In this document: in pieces, positions 35,985 to 45,430 of the stretch | Layout of the letters: every line of letters begins with the position of its first letter | How positions within the stretch are numbered: the stretch's first letter is position 1 | Assembly (NCBI RefSeq): GCF_003148905.1 | Contig: NZ_QGHC01000006.1 | Location: forward strand, 164,286-228,285 | From: Fulvimonas soli | GTDB taxonomy: Bacteria > Pseudomonadota > Gammaproteobacteria > Xanthomonadales > Rhodanobacteraceae | Direction: 5' to 3' | Length of the DNA: 64,000 nucleotides | The notes under the pieces: generated by a model | What the model was told of the DNA's origin: nothing | Seen by the model: the letters and a program-made list of their open reading frames with translations, nothing else | The model's database searches: none | Made by a program: the position numbers and the translations under genes

Positions 35985-37169
35985 TCAGTCCAGCCGTTCC
36001 ACCGCGACCGCCGTCGCCTCGCCGCCGCCGATGCACAGGGACGCCACGCCGCGCTTGAGGCCGCGGGTCGCCAGCGCGTTGAGCAGGGTCACCACCAGGC
36101 GGGTGCCGCTGGCGCCGATCGGGTGGCCCAGCGCGCAGGCGCCGCCGTTGACGTTGAGCTTGGCGTGCGGGATGCCCAGCTCCTTCATCGGCGCCATCGC
36201 CACCACCGCGAAGGCCTCGTTGACCTCGAACAGGTCCACGTCCTCGACCTTCCAGCCGGCCTTGTCCAGCACCTTCCGGATCGCGCCCACCGGGGCGGTG
36301 GTGAACCACTCCGGCTCCTGCGACTGGGTGGCGTGGGCGACGATGCGCGCCAGCGGCTTGAGGCCGCGCGCCCTGGCGTCGTCGGCCGACAGCAGCACCA
36401 CCGCGGCGGCGCCGTCGGAGATGCTGGAGGAGCTGGCCGCGGTGATGGTGCCGTTCTCCTTGCGGAAGGCGGGCTTGAGGGTGGGGATTTTGGCGATGTC
36501 GGAGCGGCCGGGCTGCTCGTCGGTGTCCACCACCACGTCGCCCTTGCGGCCCTTGACCGTCACCGGGACGATCTCGCCGGCGAAGGCGCCGCTCTGCTGC
36601 GCGGCCAGCGCGCGCCTGACCGACTCGGCGGCGTAGGCGTCCTGCTCCTCGCGGGTGAAGTGGTACTTGTCGGCGCACAGCTCGCCGAACACGCCCATCG
36701 CCTTGCCGTCGTAGGGGTTGGTCAGGCCGTCCCAGGCCATGTGGTCGACCAGCTGGCCGTCGCCGTAGCGGATGCCGGTGCGCGCCTGCACCATGTGCGG
36801 GGCGTTGGTCATCGACTCCATGCCGCCGGCCACCACCACGGCCGCCGAGCCGGCCTTGATCAGGTCGTGGCCCAGCATGATCGCCTTCATGCCCGAGCCG
36901 CACACCTTGTTGATGGTGGTGCAGCCGGTGCTCGCCGGCAGGCCGGCGGCCAGCGCGGCCTGGCGCGCCGGCGCCTGGCCGAGGTTGGCCGGCAGCACGC
37001 AGCCCATGATCACCTCGCCCACCTCGCCGGCGGCGACGCCCGACTGCTCCAGCGCCGCCCTGATGGCGGTGGCGCCCAGCGTGGGGGTGGGCACGCCGGT
37101 GAACTGGCCGAGGAAGGAACCGATGGCGGTGCGCTTGGCACCGGCGATGACGACGCTGACATCAGACAT
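35985..37169 (-). CDS. Acetyl-CoA C-acetyltransferase (thiolase)
   Basis: The 394-residue biosynthetic/degradative thiolase has the nucleophile Cys in INKVCGSGMKA (near residue 90), the NEAF loop (FEVNEAFAVVAM), NVNGGACALGHPIGASG with the catalytic His, and the second Cys in ASLCIGGGEA. It interconverts acetoacetyl-CoA and two acetyl-CoA, and would complete leucine breakdown after HMG-CoA lyase and CoA transfer. It lies between ivd and mccB on the same strand, although a plus-strand autotransporter gene intervenes on the ivd side. Confidence 0.92.
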   Translation of the reverse strand: MSDVSVVIAGAKRTAIGSFLGQFTGVPTPTLGATAIRAALEQSGVAAGEVGEVIMGCVLPANLGQAPARQAALAAGLPASTGCTTINKVCGSGMKAIMLGHDLIKAGSAAVVVAGGMESMTNAPHMVQARTGIRYGDGQLVDHMAWDGLTNPYDGKAMGVFGELCADKYHFTREEQDAYAAESVRRALAAQQSGAFAGEIVPVTVKGRKGDVVVDTDEQPGRSDIAKIPTLKPAFRKENGTITAASSSSISDGAAAVVLLSADDARARGLKPLARIVAHATQSQEPEWFTTAPVGAIRKVLDKAGWKVEDVDLFEVNEAFAVVAMAPMKELGIPHAKLNVNGGACALGHPIGASGTRLVVTLLNALATRGLKRGVASLCIGGGEATAVAVERLD

Positions 37170-37363
37170 GGGAGTCTCCGGGGGAAGCCTGGGGGGCGCG
37201 ATGGCCCGGTCGGTAGCCCGAGGATTATCGCAGCGGCGGCAAGACCCCGGCAAACCGCACGCCCGGCGGCGCTTCCGCGCCGCCCTCGTCGCGCCAATAA
37301 TGGGCGCCGGGAAAGGGAGGAAGGGCCGGCGCCGCCGGCCGGGCCGAACGGGGAGCGGAAGAC

Positions 37364-40162
37364 ATGAGAGAACCGAGCGTGGTCCTGCGCGGGCGCCGCC
37401 TGGCGGCGCTGGTGGCGGCGAGCCTGGGACTGGCCGCCTGCGGCGGCGGGGGCGGCAACGTCCGGCCCAGCAGCGCGCCGTCCTCGCCGCCGCCGAGCAC
37501 GCCGTCGGCGCCGCAGCCGCCGATCGACGCGCAGCTGGCCCTCACCAGCGCCTACGCGGCGCACGGGCAGGGCTACACCGGGCTGGGCGTCACCATCGGC
37601 GTGGTCGACAGCGGCATCATGCGCAGCAACCCGGCGCTGGCCGGGCGGGTGCGGGAGGAGCTGGTCTACGTCGATCCCGCCACCAACAACACCGCCGTCG
37701 ACGACGTGGTCGGGCACGGCACCTGGGTGTCGCAGATCGCCGCGGGCGCGGCGTTCGCGCAGTTCCCGGGCGGCATCGCGCCGGGCGCCAGCCTGGTCTC
37801 GGCGCGGATCATCGGCGACAAGGCGCCGAGCGACGACGGCAAGACCCCGCCCTCGCAGGTGAGCGCGGCCGACGCGGCGCCGTTCGGCGCCATCAACGAC
37901 GACCTGATCGCCGCGGGCGTCAAGGTGATGAACAACTCCTGGGGCGGCATCACCTGGAGCTCCGGCGACACGGCCACCACCAAGGGCTTCCACGACGCCT
38001 ACGCCAGGTTCGTCAACGACTGGGGCGGGCTGGTGGTGTTCGCCGCGGGCAACGACTCGCAGGGCAACCCCAGCACCATCGCCGCGCTGCCCAGCCTGGC
38101 GCCGGACCTGGAGAAGGGCTGGCTGGCGGTGGTGGCGGTGGACAGCAGCCACCCGACGCAGCTGGACAGCTATTCCAACAAGTGCGGCGTGGCGATGGAC
38201 TACTGCCTGGCCGCGCCGGGCGACGTGATCGTGCTGGACAAGGACGCCACCGCCAGCACCGCCAACCCGAGCTACTACATCGTCGAGGGCACCTCGTTCG
38301 CCGCGCCGCAGGTCAGCGGCGCGGCTGCACTGGTGTGGCAGGCCTACCCGTACTTCAGCAACGACCTGGTGCGGCAGACCCTGCTCGGCACCGCCGACGA
38401 CCTCGGCGCGCCGGGTCCCGACCCGGTGTTCGGCTACGGCGAGCTGGATGTGGGCAAGGCGGTGAACGGGCCGATGAGGTTCGACTGGGGCGACGTCACC
38501 GTGAGCTTCAGCGGCACGTCGAGCTGGAACAACCCGATCTCCGGCGCCGGCGGCCTGGTCAAGCAGGGCGACGGCACGCTGGAGCTCACCCAGCCGGCCA
38601 GCTACACCGGCCTCACCCAGGTGCAGGGCGGCACGCTGATCGCCAGGTCGCTGGCGGCGAACCTGAGCATCGGCGCGGGCGGCACCGTGCAGGGCACGCA
38701 CAGCATCGGCGGCAGCGTCGCCAACGGCGGCGTGCTGGCGGTGGCGGGCGGCGACGTCAGCGTCGGCGGCGACTACGCGCAGCAGGGCGGCGGCCGGCTG
38801 GCGGTGTCGCTGGGCTCGGCGCTGCGCGTGGCGGGCAAGGCCACGCTCGGCGGCGGCGACGTGCAGGTGATCGGCACCGAGCAGGGCTACGTGGTCAGCG
38901 CGCACACCGACGTGCTGAGCGCGCAGGGCGGCCTCACCGGCACCTTCTCCGGCCTGAGCGAGGCGCCCGGGGTGCTGCTCACCGCCTCGCTCGGCTACGA
39001 CGCCAACAGCGCCTGGCTCGACGTGCAGCAGGTGCAGGTGACCGCGGTGCAGGGCGCGACGTACACCGTGGCCTCCTACGGCGCCGCGCAGCGCGTGCAG
39101 GGCGCGTTCCAGCAGCTCGACGCGCAGGTCGCCGCCGGCGGCGCGACGGCCGACGGCGCGATGCTGCTGGGCGCCGCCAGCCTGCAGCGCACCGCCACCA
39201 CGGCGGCGCTGCAGCGCTCGCTGGAAAGCCTGTCCGGCCAGCTGCACGCGGCCAGCGCGGCGATGATCTTCGAGGCGATCGACGCCGGCACGCGCGCGCT
39301 GTCCGCGCGCTTCGACGAGCTGCTCGACGGCGCCGCCGTCGCCGGCTGGTCGCGCAACCTCGGCTACCACGGCGGCCTGTCGCGCAGCGGCTACGCCGGC
39401 GTCGGCTACGACCTGGACGGCTGGATGAGCGGCGCCGACCGCCGCGTGGGCGCCAACGGCGTGGTCGGTTACGCGGTGAACCAGAGCCGCGGGCTCGGCC
39501 GCCTCGCCGAGAGCGCCGACCAGGGCCGCAGCCGCGCCATCGAGGGCATGCTCTACGGCGGCCTGGTGCAGGACGACTGGTATGCGCTGGGGCGCTTCGG
39601 CGTGGGCCACTATCGCGAGGACATGCGCCGCGAGCTGCAGCTGGGCGGCCTGGCCGCCGGCGTGGGCAGCGACGCCGACGGCCGCTACGGCGTGGCCTAC
39701 GGCGAGGGCGGCTATCGCCTCGATCTCGGCGCCCTGCGGCTGACGCCCTACGCCGACGTCGAGTACGCGCAGATCCGCCGCGACGGCTTCGGCGAGCTGG
39801 GCGGCTACGGCTTCGGCCTGAAGTCCGGCGCGCAGAGCGTGGCGCGCTGGCAGGCCGGCCTGGGCCTGCGCACCGACCGCCGCTGGACGCTGGCCGGCGG
39901 CGGCCGCCTGGACCTGCAGACGCACCTGTCGTGGCAGCGCGCGTTCGCCATGCGCGGCGACGTGTTCGAGGCCAGCTTCACCGGCCTGGAGCAATGGGCG
40001 CCGCTGGGCGGCGTCGGCCTGTCGCGCTACGAGGGCGTGGCCGGCGCCAGCCTGGCCTGGACGGCCTCGCCGCGCAGCGCCTTGCAGCTCGGCTACGACC
40101 AGTACCTCGGCCAGCGCGACCGCGGGCGCATGGCGACGCTGGACTATCGCCTGAGCTTCTGA
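37364..40162 (+). CDS. Subtilisin-like (S8) autotransporter serine protease
   Basis: A 932-residue protein with an N-terminal signal that also carries a lipobox (LGLAAC, Cys26, then a poly-Gly stretch). The S8 domain spans about 55-380 with the full triad Asp82 (VVDSG), His118 (GHGTW) and Ser311 (GTSFAAP), plus oxyanion Asn230 (AAGND). A passenger repeat follows (GLVKQGDGTLELTQPASYTG..VQGGTLIA, near 400-435). The C-terminal autotransporter barrel (about 650-932) ends in YRLSF. It should display or release a surface protease. It is oriented against both flanking genes and lies between ivd and the thiolase. Confidence 0.92.
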   Translation: MREPSVVLRGRRLAALVAASLGLAACGGGGGNVRPSSAPSSPPPSTPSAPQPPIDAQLALTSAYAAHGQGYTGLGVTIGVVDSGIMRSNPALAGRVREELVYVDPATNNTAVDDVVGHGTWVSQIAAGAAFAQFPGGIAPGASLVSARIIGDKAPSDDGKTPPSQVSAADAAPFGAINDDLIAAGVKVMNNSWGGITWSSGDTATTKGFHDAYARFVNDWGGLVVFAAGNDSQGNPSTIAALPSLAPDLEKGWLAVVAVDSSHPTQLDSYSNKCGVAMDYCLAAPGDVIVLDKDATASTANPSYYIVEGTSFAAPQVSGAAALVWQAYPYFSNDLVRQTLLGTADDLGAPGPDPVFGYGELDVGKAVNGPMRFDWGDVTVSFSGTSSWNNPISGAGGLVKQGDGTLELTQPASYTGLTQVQGGTLIARSLAANLSIGAGGTVQGTHSIGGSVANGGVLAVAGGDVSVGGDYAQQGGGRLAVSLGSALRVAGKATLGGGDVQVIGTEQGYVVSAHTDVLSAQGGLTGTFSGLSEAPGVLLTASLGYDANSAWLDVQQVQVTAVQGATYTVASYGAAQRVQGAFQQLDAQVAAGGATADGAMLLGAASLQRTATTAALQRSLESLSGQLHAASAAMIFEAIDAGTRALSARFDELLDGAAVAGWSRNLGYHGGLSRSGYAGVGYDLDGWMSGADRRVGANGVVGYAVNQSRGLGRLAESADQGRSRAIEGMLYGGLVQDDWYALGRFGVGHYREDMRRELQLGGLAAGVGSDADGRYGVAYGEGGYRLDLGALRLTPYADVEYAQIRRDGFGELGGYGFGLKSGAQSVARWQAGLGLRTDRRWTLAGGGRLDLQTHLSWQRAFAMRGDVFEASFTGLEQWAPLGGVGLSRYEGVAGASLAWTASPRSALQLGYDQYLGQRDRGRMATLDYRLSF

Positions 40163-40479
40163 GTTTCTCTCTCCAGAAGGGAGAGTCTGCGCGACAAGCC
40201 TGCATTGCGGCGGTGCTCTGCTCCCTCTCCCCCGGGGAGAGGATGCGCGACAAGCTGACGCCGCGGCGGGGGTGCTTCTCCCTCTCCCCGCCGGGGAGAG
40301 GGTTGGGGTGAGGGGCCGCACTTGCGGAGCCATCGCCAACGAAGCCCGCCTGCACGAGGCGTCGTCGCCAGCCCGCTCCCTCACCTCATTCCTCTCCCCG
40401 GAGGGGAGAGTCTGCGCGATAAGCCTGCATTGCGGCGGTGCTCTGCTCCCTCTCCCCGGAGGGGAGAGGAAGCGAATCG
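40163..40479. repeat. CCCTCTCCCC-type repeats, including a 52-base direct repeat
   Basis: The 317-base gap between the autotransporter and ivd is filled by several CTCTCCCCGGGGAGAG palindromes. One 52-base unit occurs at 40179-40230 and again at 40404-40455 with a single difference (GCGACAAG against GCGATAAG). It looks like a tandemly duplicated dispersed element and may form hairpins at the end of both convergent transcripts. No gene is seen. Confidence 0.8.
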
Positions 40480-41637
40480 TCACGCCTTGCCGTGGAACAG
40501 CTCGCGCCCGATCAGCATGCGGCGGATCTCGTTGGTGCCCGCGCCGATCTCGTACAGCTTGGCGTCGCGCAGCAGGCGGCCGGCGGGGTACTCGTTGATG
40601 TAGCCGTTGCCGCCCAGCGCCTGGATCGCCTCCAGCGCCACCTTCACCGCGTTGGTGGAGGCGTTGAGCAGGCAGGCCGCCGGGTCCACGCGCGACCTGA
40701 TGCCGGCGTCGAACTGCTGCGCCACCAGGTAGGCGAAGCCGCGCGAGCTCTGCAGCGCGGTGTACATGTCGGCGATCTTCGCCTGCATCATGCCGAAGGT
40801 GCCGATCGGCGCGTTGAACTGCTTGCGCTCGCGCACGTAGGGCAGGGCCAGGTCCAGCGCCGCCTGCATCAGGCCGAGCGGGCCGCCGGTGAGCACCAGT
40901 CGCTCGGTGTCCAGGCCGCTCATCAGCACGCGCACGCCCTCGTTGACCTCGCCGACGATGTTCTCCTCGGGAATCTCGCAGTCCTCGAACACCAGCTCGC
41001 AGGTGTTGGAGCCGCGCATGCCCAGCTTGTCCAGCTTCTGCGCGGTGGAGAAGCCCTTCATGCCCTTCTCGACGATGAAGGCGGTCATGCAGCGGCTGCC
41101 GGCCGGGCGCGGCGCGGTGCGCATGTAGACCAGCAGCACGTCGGCGTCCGGGCCGTTGGTGATCCACATCTTGCTGCCGTTGGCGACCCAGCGGTCGCCC
41201 TTCTGCTCGGCGCGGCAGCTCATCGAGCCGACCACGTCGGAGCCGGCGCCCGGCTCGCTCATCGCCAGCGCGCCGACGTACTCGCCCGAGCACAGCCTGG
41301 GCACGTACTTCCTGCGCTGCGCCTCGTTGCCGTTGTGGAAGATGTTGTTGACGCACAGGTTGGAGTGCGCGCCGTAGGACAGGCCCACCGAGCCGGACGC
41401 GCGCGAGATCTCCTCCATCGCCACCATGTGCGCGAGGTAGCCCATGCCGCTGCCGCCGTACTCCTCCGGCACGGTGATGCCGAGCAGGCCCAGCTCGCCG
41501 AACTTGCGCCACAGGTCGTTCGGGAAGGCGTTCTCGCGGTCGATGCGGTCCGCGCGCGGGGCGATCTCCTTCTCGGCGAAGGCGTGCACGCTCTCGCGCA
41601 GCAGGTCGATGTCTTCTCCGAGCGGGAACGGGCGCAT
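40480..41637 (-). CDS. liuA: Isovaleryl-CoA dehydrogenase
   Basis: The 385-residue acyl-CoA dehydrogenase oxidises isovaleryl-CoA to 3-methylcrotonyl-CoA. FAD and substrate motifs include [55 protein letters not shown] and the C-terminal [42 protein letters not shown]. Typical IVD features, including the Glu-containing [13 protein letters not shown] region, favour IVD over other ACADs. I start at 41637 because GGAG lies 6 bases upstream; an ATG four codons earlier (41649) lacks a ribosome site. It is the first liu gene in transcription order. Confidence 0.92.
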   Translation of the reverse strand: MRPFPLGEDIDLLRESVHAFAEKEIAPRADRIDRENAFPNDLWRKFGELGLLGITVPEEYGGSGMGYLAHMVAMEEISRASGSVGLSYGAHSNLCVNNIFHNGNEAQRRKYVPRLCSGEYVGALAMSEPGAGSDVVGSMSCRAEQKGDRWVANGSKMWITNGPDADVLLVYMRTAPRPAGSRCMTAFIVEKGMKGFSTAQKLDKLGMRGSNTCELVFEDCEIPEENIVGEVNEGVRVLMSGLDTERLVLTGGPLGLMQAALDLALPYVRERKQFNAPIGTFGMMQAKIADMYTALQSSRGFAYLVAQQFDAGIRSRVDPAACLLNASTNAVKVALEAIQALGGNGYINEYPAGRLLRDAKLYEIGAGTNEIRRMLIGRELFHGKA

Positions 41638-41809
41638 CTTCGGCTCCATGGGGCGATCCAGCCGGCCAATGGTAGCGCAGCGGTTGCGGCGGGACTGGTG
41701 CGGCGCACCAGTGGCGCCGTCGTTCCATCGAGCGGGCGTTCCACGGAGTGGCGGGTTCCGCGTGAGCGCGTGCCCGCGGGCCGGCCGGCCTGCGGGCACG
41801 CCGCAAGGC

Positions 41810-42256
41810 TTACTGCACCTTGGCCAGCTTGGCCTTCAGCTGCACGCCGGACATCAGGAAGCCGACGTGGCACTCGTAGTTGTGCGCGTCGCGGTATTCC
41901 TTGCCGTCGTAGTCGCTGACGATGTCGATCACCGCGTTGGCGCCGGCGGCCTTGGCGTCGTCCTGCAGCGCGATCAGCGCCGACTGCAGCACCCAGTCGC
42001 AGGTGACCTGGTCCTTCTTGCCGAAGGCGTTGGTCTTGCGGTTCACGGTGGCGTTGTCGTTGACCACGGTGACCTGGCCCGGCGGCACGTTGCCGGCGAA
42101 GTAGAACTTCACGCTGCCGTCGAGCTTGCCGCTCCTGGTCGCTTCGGCGACGGCGTTGTCGTAGGACAGGTGCACCACCTTGTCGGCGGCGAGCGCGGCG
42201 CCGGGCAGGGCGGCGGCGAGCAGCAGGGCGGCGAGGCCCGGGGTCTTCGCGTTCAT
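41810..42256 (-). CDS. Small secreted protein of unknown function
   Basis: A 148-residue exported protein (signal peptide about 1-23, ALAA-D). The mature part has [26 protein letters not shown], two conserved-looking cysteines ([11 protein letters not shown] and NYECHVGF) and [17 protein letters not shown]. Similar Xanthomonadales proteins are often mislabelled as excinuclease-like in databases; I see no nuclease or ATPase motif. It follows the pigment cluster on the same strand after a 39-base gap, so it may be co-transcribed, but membership is unproven. Confidence 0.7.
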   Translation of the reverse strand: MNAKTPGLAALLLAAALPGAALAADKVVHLSYDNAVAEATRSGKLDGSVKFYFAGNVPPGQVTVVNDNATVNRKTNAFGKKDQVTCDWVLQSALIALQDDAKAAGANAVIDIVSDYDGKEYRDAHNYECHVGFLMSGVQLKAKLAKVQ

Positions 42257-42295
42257 GCAGGCGGATCTCCTTAGCGTCGGGTGGAAGGGAAGGGT

Positions 42296-43024
42296 TCAAC
42301 ACAGCCCGCCGTTCACCGCCAGCACCTGGCGGGTGACGTAGGCGGCGTCGGGCGAGACGAGGAAGGCCACCGCGGCGGCCACTTCCTCCGGCGTGCCGGC
42401 GCGCTGCGCGGGGATGGCTTTCAGGATCTCCTCGACCGGCACGTCGGCGTCGAGCATGTCGGTGTCGATCAGGCCGGGGGCCACGCAGTTCACGGTGATC
42501 CGGCGCTTGGCCAGCTCCACCGCCAGCGCCTTGGCGGCGCCGATCACGCCGGCCTTGGAGGCGCTGTAGTTGACCTGGCCGCGGTTGCCGATCAGCCCGG
42601 ACACCGAGGCGATGCACACGATGCGGCCCGGCGCGCGGCGGCGGATCATCGGCATCACCAGCGGGTGCAGCACGTTGTAGAAGCCGTCCAGGTTGGTGCG
42701 CAGCACGCGGTCCCAGTCCTCGTCGGAGAGCGCGGGGAAGGCGCCGTCGCGGGTCAGCCCGGCGTTGCACACCACGCCGTAGTAGGCGCCGTGCGCGGCC
42801 ACGTCGGCCTCCAGCGCGGCGGCGCAGGCGGCGCGGTCGGCCACGTCGAAGCGCAGGATGCGCGCCTCGCGGCCGAGCCCGCGCACGGCCGCGCGCACGG
42901 CTTCCGCCTCGTCGACGCGCGAGCGGCAGTGCAGCACCAGGTCGTAGCCTTCGCGCGCCAGCCGGAGCGCGATGGCGCGGCCGATGCCGCGGCTGGAACC
43001 GGTGACCAGGATCGTCTCAGGCAT
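42296..43024 (-). CDS. 3-oxoacyl-ACP reductase of the pigment cluster (ApeQ/FabG-type)
   Basis: A 242-residue SDR ketoreductase with VTGSSRGIGRAIA at 6-18, VCNAGLTRDG, SVSGLIGNRGQVNYSASKAG (catalytic Ser, Tyr, Lys) and a C-terminal VNGGLC. It would reduce each 3-oxo intermediate of the polyene chain on the ACP. It is the last gene of the cluster and overlaps the upstream dehydratase stop by 8 bases. A housekeeping FabG is less likely given the context. Confidence 0.88.
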   Translation of the reverse strand: MPETILVTGSSRGIGRAIALRLAREGYDLVLHCRSRVDEAEAVRAAVRGLGREARILRFDVADRAACAAALEADVAAHGAYYGVVCNAGLTRDGAFPALSDEDWDRVLRTNLDGFYNVLHPLVMPMIRRRAPGRIVCIASVSGLIGNRGQVNYSASKAGVIGAAKALAVELAKRRITVNCVAPGLIDTDMLDADVPVEEILKAIPAQRAGTPEEVAAAVAFLVSPDAAYVTRQVLAVNGGLC

Positions 43025-43481
43025 GCGGCTGCTCCATGGCGTGGGCGAGGAAGGCGTCGGCGTCGGGCGGGCTGAACACGGTGAGGTTGGCCTCGGCGCT
43101 CGCATCCGCCGATTCGATGCGGCAGGCGAACACGCCCATGCCGTTGGCGTCGTGGAAGCTGCGCGCGGCCGTCACGCGCAGCTCGGCGCCGGCGGCGAAG
43201 AAGTCGGCGTCGCAGCGGTAGTGGCGCGTGCCGAGCAGGAAGCCGAGCTTCGGCGGCCGGCCCTCGCGGCGTCCCTGCCAGCCGGCCCAGGCCGCCACCG
43301 CCTGCGCCATCAGCTCCACGCCGGCCCAGGCGGGCAGGCGGCCATCGGCGTCGACGAAGCTGTCGCCCGCGCGCACGGCGCGGCGGCAGGCGATGCGCTC
43401 GGCGTCGGCTTCCAGCACCGCGTCGAGCAGGATCATCCCGCCCGCGTGCGGCAGCAGCTCGGCGATCGGGCACGGGCTCAT
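43017..43481 (-). CDS. Hotdog-fold dehydratase subunit (ApeP-type)
   Basis: A 154-residue hotdog protein (LLPHAGGMILLDAVLEAD..LPAWAGVELMAQAVAAWAGW..LGFLLGTRHYRCDADFF) similar to the smaller 3-hydroxyacyl-ACP dehydratase of aryl polyene systems. In those systems two unequal dehydratases act as a heteromer; the partner here would be the protein at 46816-47430. Start ATG at 43481 overlaps the stop of the ketosynthase gene by 4 bases. Confidence 0.82.
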   Translation of the reverse strand: MSPCPIAELLPHAGGMILLDAVLEADAERIACRRAVRAGDSFVDADGRLPAWAGVELMAQAVAAWAGWQGRREGRPPKLGFLLGTRHYRCDADFFAAGAELRVTAARSFHDANGMGVFACRIESADASAEANLTVFSPPDADAFLAHAMEQPHA

Positions 43482-44662
43482 GCGGCGTCTCCCAGGATCA
43501 GGCAGGCGTTGTTGCCGCCGAAGGCGAAGGAGTTGCTCATCAGCCGGCGCGGCCCCGGCGCCAGCGTATCGCCGACGCGGGTGAAGGCGAGCGGCGGCAG
43601 CTCGGGATCGGCCGCGCCGTCCCACACGTGCGGCGGCAGCCGGTGCGCGCCGTCGGCGAGGCTGAGCCAGCAGAACGCCGCCTCCAGCGCGCCGGCGGCG
43701 GCCAGCGTGTGGCCGGTCAGCGCCTTGGTGGAGGAGCACGGCACGCCGCGCGGGAACACCGCGGCCACCGCGCGGCTCTCCATGCGGTCGTTGAGCTCGG
43801 TGGCGGTGCCGTGCAGATTGAGGTAGTCGACCTGCGCGGCGTCGAGGCCGGCCTGCGCCAGCGCGGCCCGCATCGCGGCGATGGCGCCGGCGCCTTCCGG
43901 GTCGGGCGAGGACATGTGGTGGGCGTCGGAGCTGGCGCCCGCGCCCAGCAGCCGCACCGGGCCGCGCTCGCGGGTCAGCAGGAACAGCGCCGCCGCCTCG
44001 CCGATGTTGATGCCGCGGCGGTGGCGCGAGAACGGCCGGCACGGCGCGTCGTCCATCGCCTCCAGCGCGTGGAAGCCGTTGATCGGCAGCCGCGCCAGCG
44101 TGTCCGCGCCGCCGCACAGCACGGCATCGCACAGGTCCAGGTCGAGCAGGCGCTGCGCGCTGGCCAGCGCGCGCGCGCCGGAGGTGCAGGCGGTGGAGAG
44201 GCCGTAGCACGGGCCATCGACGCCCAGCCATTCGGCGAGGAATTCGGCCGGCGCGCCCAGCTCCTGGTGCGCGTAGCGCCAGTCCGCCGGCCACGCCCCT
44301 TCGCGGCGCCGGTGCGCGACGCCGTGCGTGGCCTCCTCGATGCCGCCGGTGCTGGTGCCGACCACCACGCCGACGCGCGCGCGGCCGTAGCGCGCCACGG
44401 CGGCGCGCAGCTCCGGCTCGATCTCCCGCGCGGCGGCGAGCAGCAGGCGGTTGCAGCGGTTGTCGCGCGTCGCCGCCAGCGCGGCGGGGATGGCCGGCAG
44501 CGGCGCGCGCACCGCGCCCAGCGGCGGCGCGCGGCCCGGAATCCAGCCGGGCTCCGGGCGCAGGCCGCCGGCGTCGCCGGCGAACAGCGCCTCGGCCACC
44601 GCCGCCTTGCCCAGGCCCAGCGTGCAGACCACGCCGAGCGCGTTGAGCCAGCCGCCGCTCAC
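43478..44662 (-). CDS. Beta-ketoacyl-ACP synthase of the pigment cluster
   Basis: A 394-residue FabF-like ketosynthase with the complete triad: Cys159 in YGLSTACTSGARAL, His in NLHGTATELND and His in ALTGHTLAAAGALE. It is one of three ketosynthases in the cluster and probably serves initiation or elongation. The start is GTG at 44662, overlapping the methyltransferase stop by 4 bases; the N-terminus VSGGWLNALGVVCTLG fits the first strand of the fold. Confidence 0.87.
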   Translation of the reverse strand: MSGGWLNALGVVCTLGLGKAAVAEALFAGDAGGLRPEPGWIPGRAPPLGAVRAPLPAIPAALAATRDNRCNRLLLAAAREIEPELRAAVARYGRARVGVVVGTSTGGIEEATHGVAHRRREGAWPADWRYAHQELGAPAEFLAEWLGVDGPCYGLSTACTSGARALASAQRLLDLDLCDAVLCGGADTLARLPINGFHALEAMDDAPCRPFSRHRRGINIGEAAALFLLTRERGPVRLLGAGASSDAHHMSSPDPEGAGAIAAMRAALAQAGLDAAQVDYLNLHGTATELNDRMESRAVAAVFPRGVPCSSTKALTGHTLAAAGALEAAFCWLSLADGAHRLPPHVWDGAADPELPPLAFTRVGDTLAPGPRRLMSNSFAFGGNNACLILGDAA

Positions 44663-45378
44663 GCCGCCTCCGGCTTGCGCGCCGCCACGTTCACCAGGGT
44701 CTCCTCGCGCCGGCCCGGCGGCGGCGGCTTGCGGATGCCCCAGCGTTCGAGCAGGCCGAAGTCGCTGGCGCGGCTCCACCACAGGTAGGGCAGCGAGACG
44801 TTGGCGTCGCCGAAGGCGAAGCCCTGCGCGCGCAGCATGGCGAGGTATTCGTCCGCGCTCTTCTGCACGTGCATCGGGTGGCGGAAGAACCAGCGGATCA
44901 CCCAGGTGTCGATGTACGCCCTGGTCGACTCGGCGAACAGCAGCCAGCCGCCGGGCCTGAGCACGCGCCAGAACTCGGCCAGCGCGCGCTCCTGCTCGAC
45001 CAGGTGGTGGAAGGTCTGGTGGCAGAACACGATGTCGACGCCGGCGTCGGGCAGCTCGATGCGCGCGCAGTCGCCGGCGACCAGCTCCGCCGCGATGCCC
45101 TCGCGCCCGGCTTCGGCGCGCGCCAGCGCCAGGCTGTGCGGGTCGGCGTCCAGCCCGACCAGCCGCTGCGGCCGGAACGCCTCGCGCAGCAGGCGGAACG
45201 ACTTGCCCTGGCCGCAGCCGGCGTCGAGCAGCGTGCCGCCCTGCGGCAGCGGCTCGCCGATCAGGCGCTTCAGGTCCTCGATCGCCACGCGCAGCACGTG
45301 GTGCTGCCAGGTGTGGGTGGCGAGGAAGCGGAAGCCGATGCGGGTTTCCTCGACGTAGGTGGGGCTGGCGTAGTTCAT
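44659..45378 (-). CDS. Class I SAM-dependent methyltransferase
   Basis: A 239-residue methyltransferase with motif I LLDAGCGQGKSFRLL near residue 50, LVGLDADPHSLALARAE, DIVFCHQTFHHL and RVLRPGGWLLFAE. The pigment context suggests methylation of the aryl head group hydroxyl or the tail, as in xanthomonadins, but the target is not readable from sequence. The ATG at 45378 follows a 52-base gap after the thioesterase gene. Confidence 0.86.
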   Translation of the reverse strand: MNYASPTYVEETRIGFRFLATHTWQHHVLRVAIEDLKRLIGEPLPQGGTLLDAGCGQGKSFRLLREAFRPQRLVGLDADPHSLALARAEAGREGIAAELVAGDCARIELPDAGVDIVFCHQTFHHLVEQERALAEFWRVLRPGGWLLFAESTRAYIDTWVIRWFFRHPMHVQKSADEYLAMLRAQGFAFGDANVSLPYLWWSRASDFGLLERWGIRKPPPPGRREETLVNVAARKPEAA

Positions 45379-45430
45379 GTGCCTTTCGTGGGAAGTGCGG
45401 TTATGGACGGCCGCGCGCCGGCCTTCGCGC

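Noticed and set aside
40163-40479. Possible CRISPR array because of short repeated GC-rich palindromes
   Set aside because: Only two long repeat copies, no regular spacers and no cas genes; the units match dispersed palindromic elements.
37010-41806. A 1598-codon minus-strand frame covering the autotransporter and isovaleryl-CoA dehydrogenase regions
   Set aside because: It is in a different frame from the dehydrogenase and antisense to the S8 protease; composition is low complexity.
42296-43024. Housekeeping fabG
   Set aside because: It overlaps cluster genes on the same strand and no fabD/fabH/acpP neighbours are present, so it is assigned to the pigment pathway.
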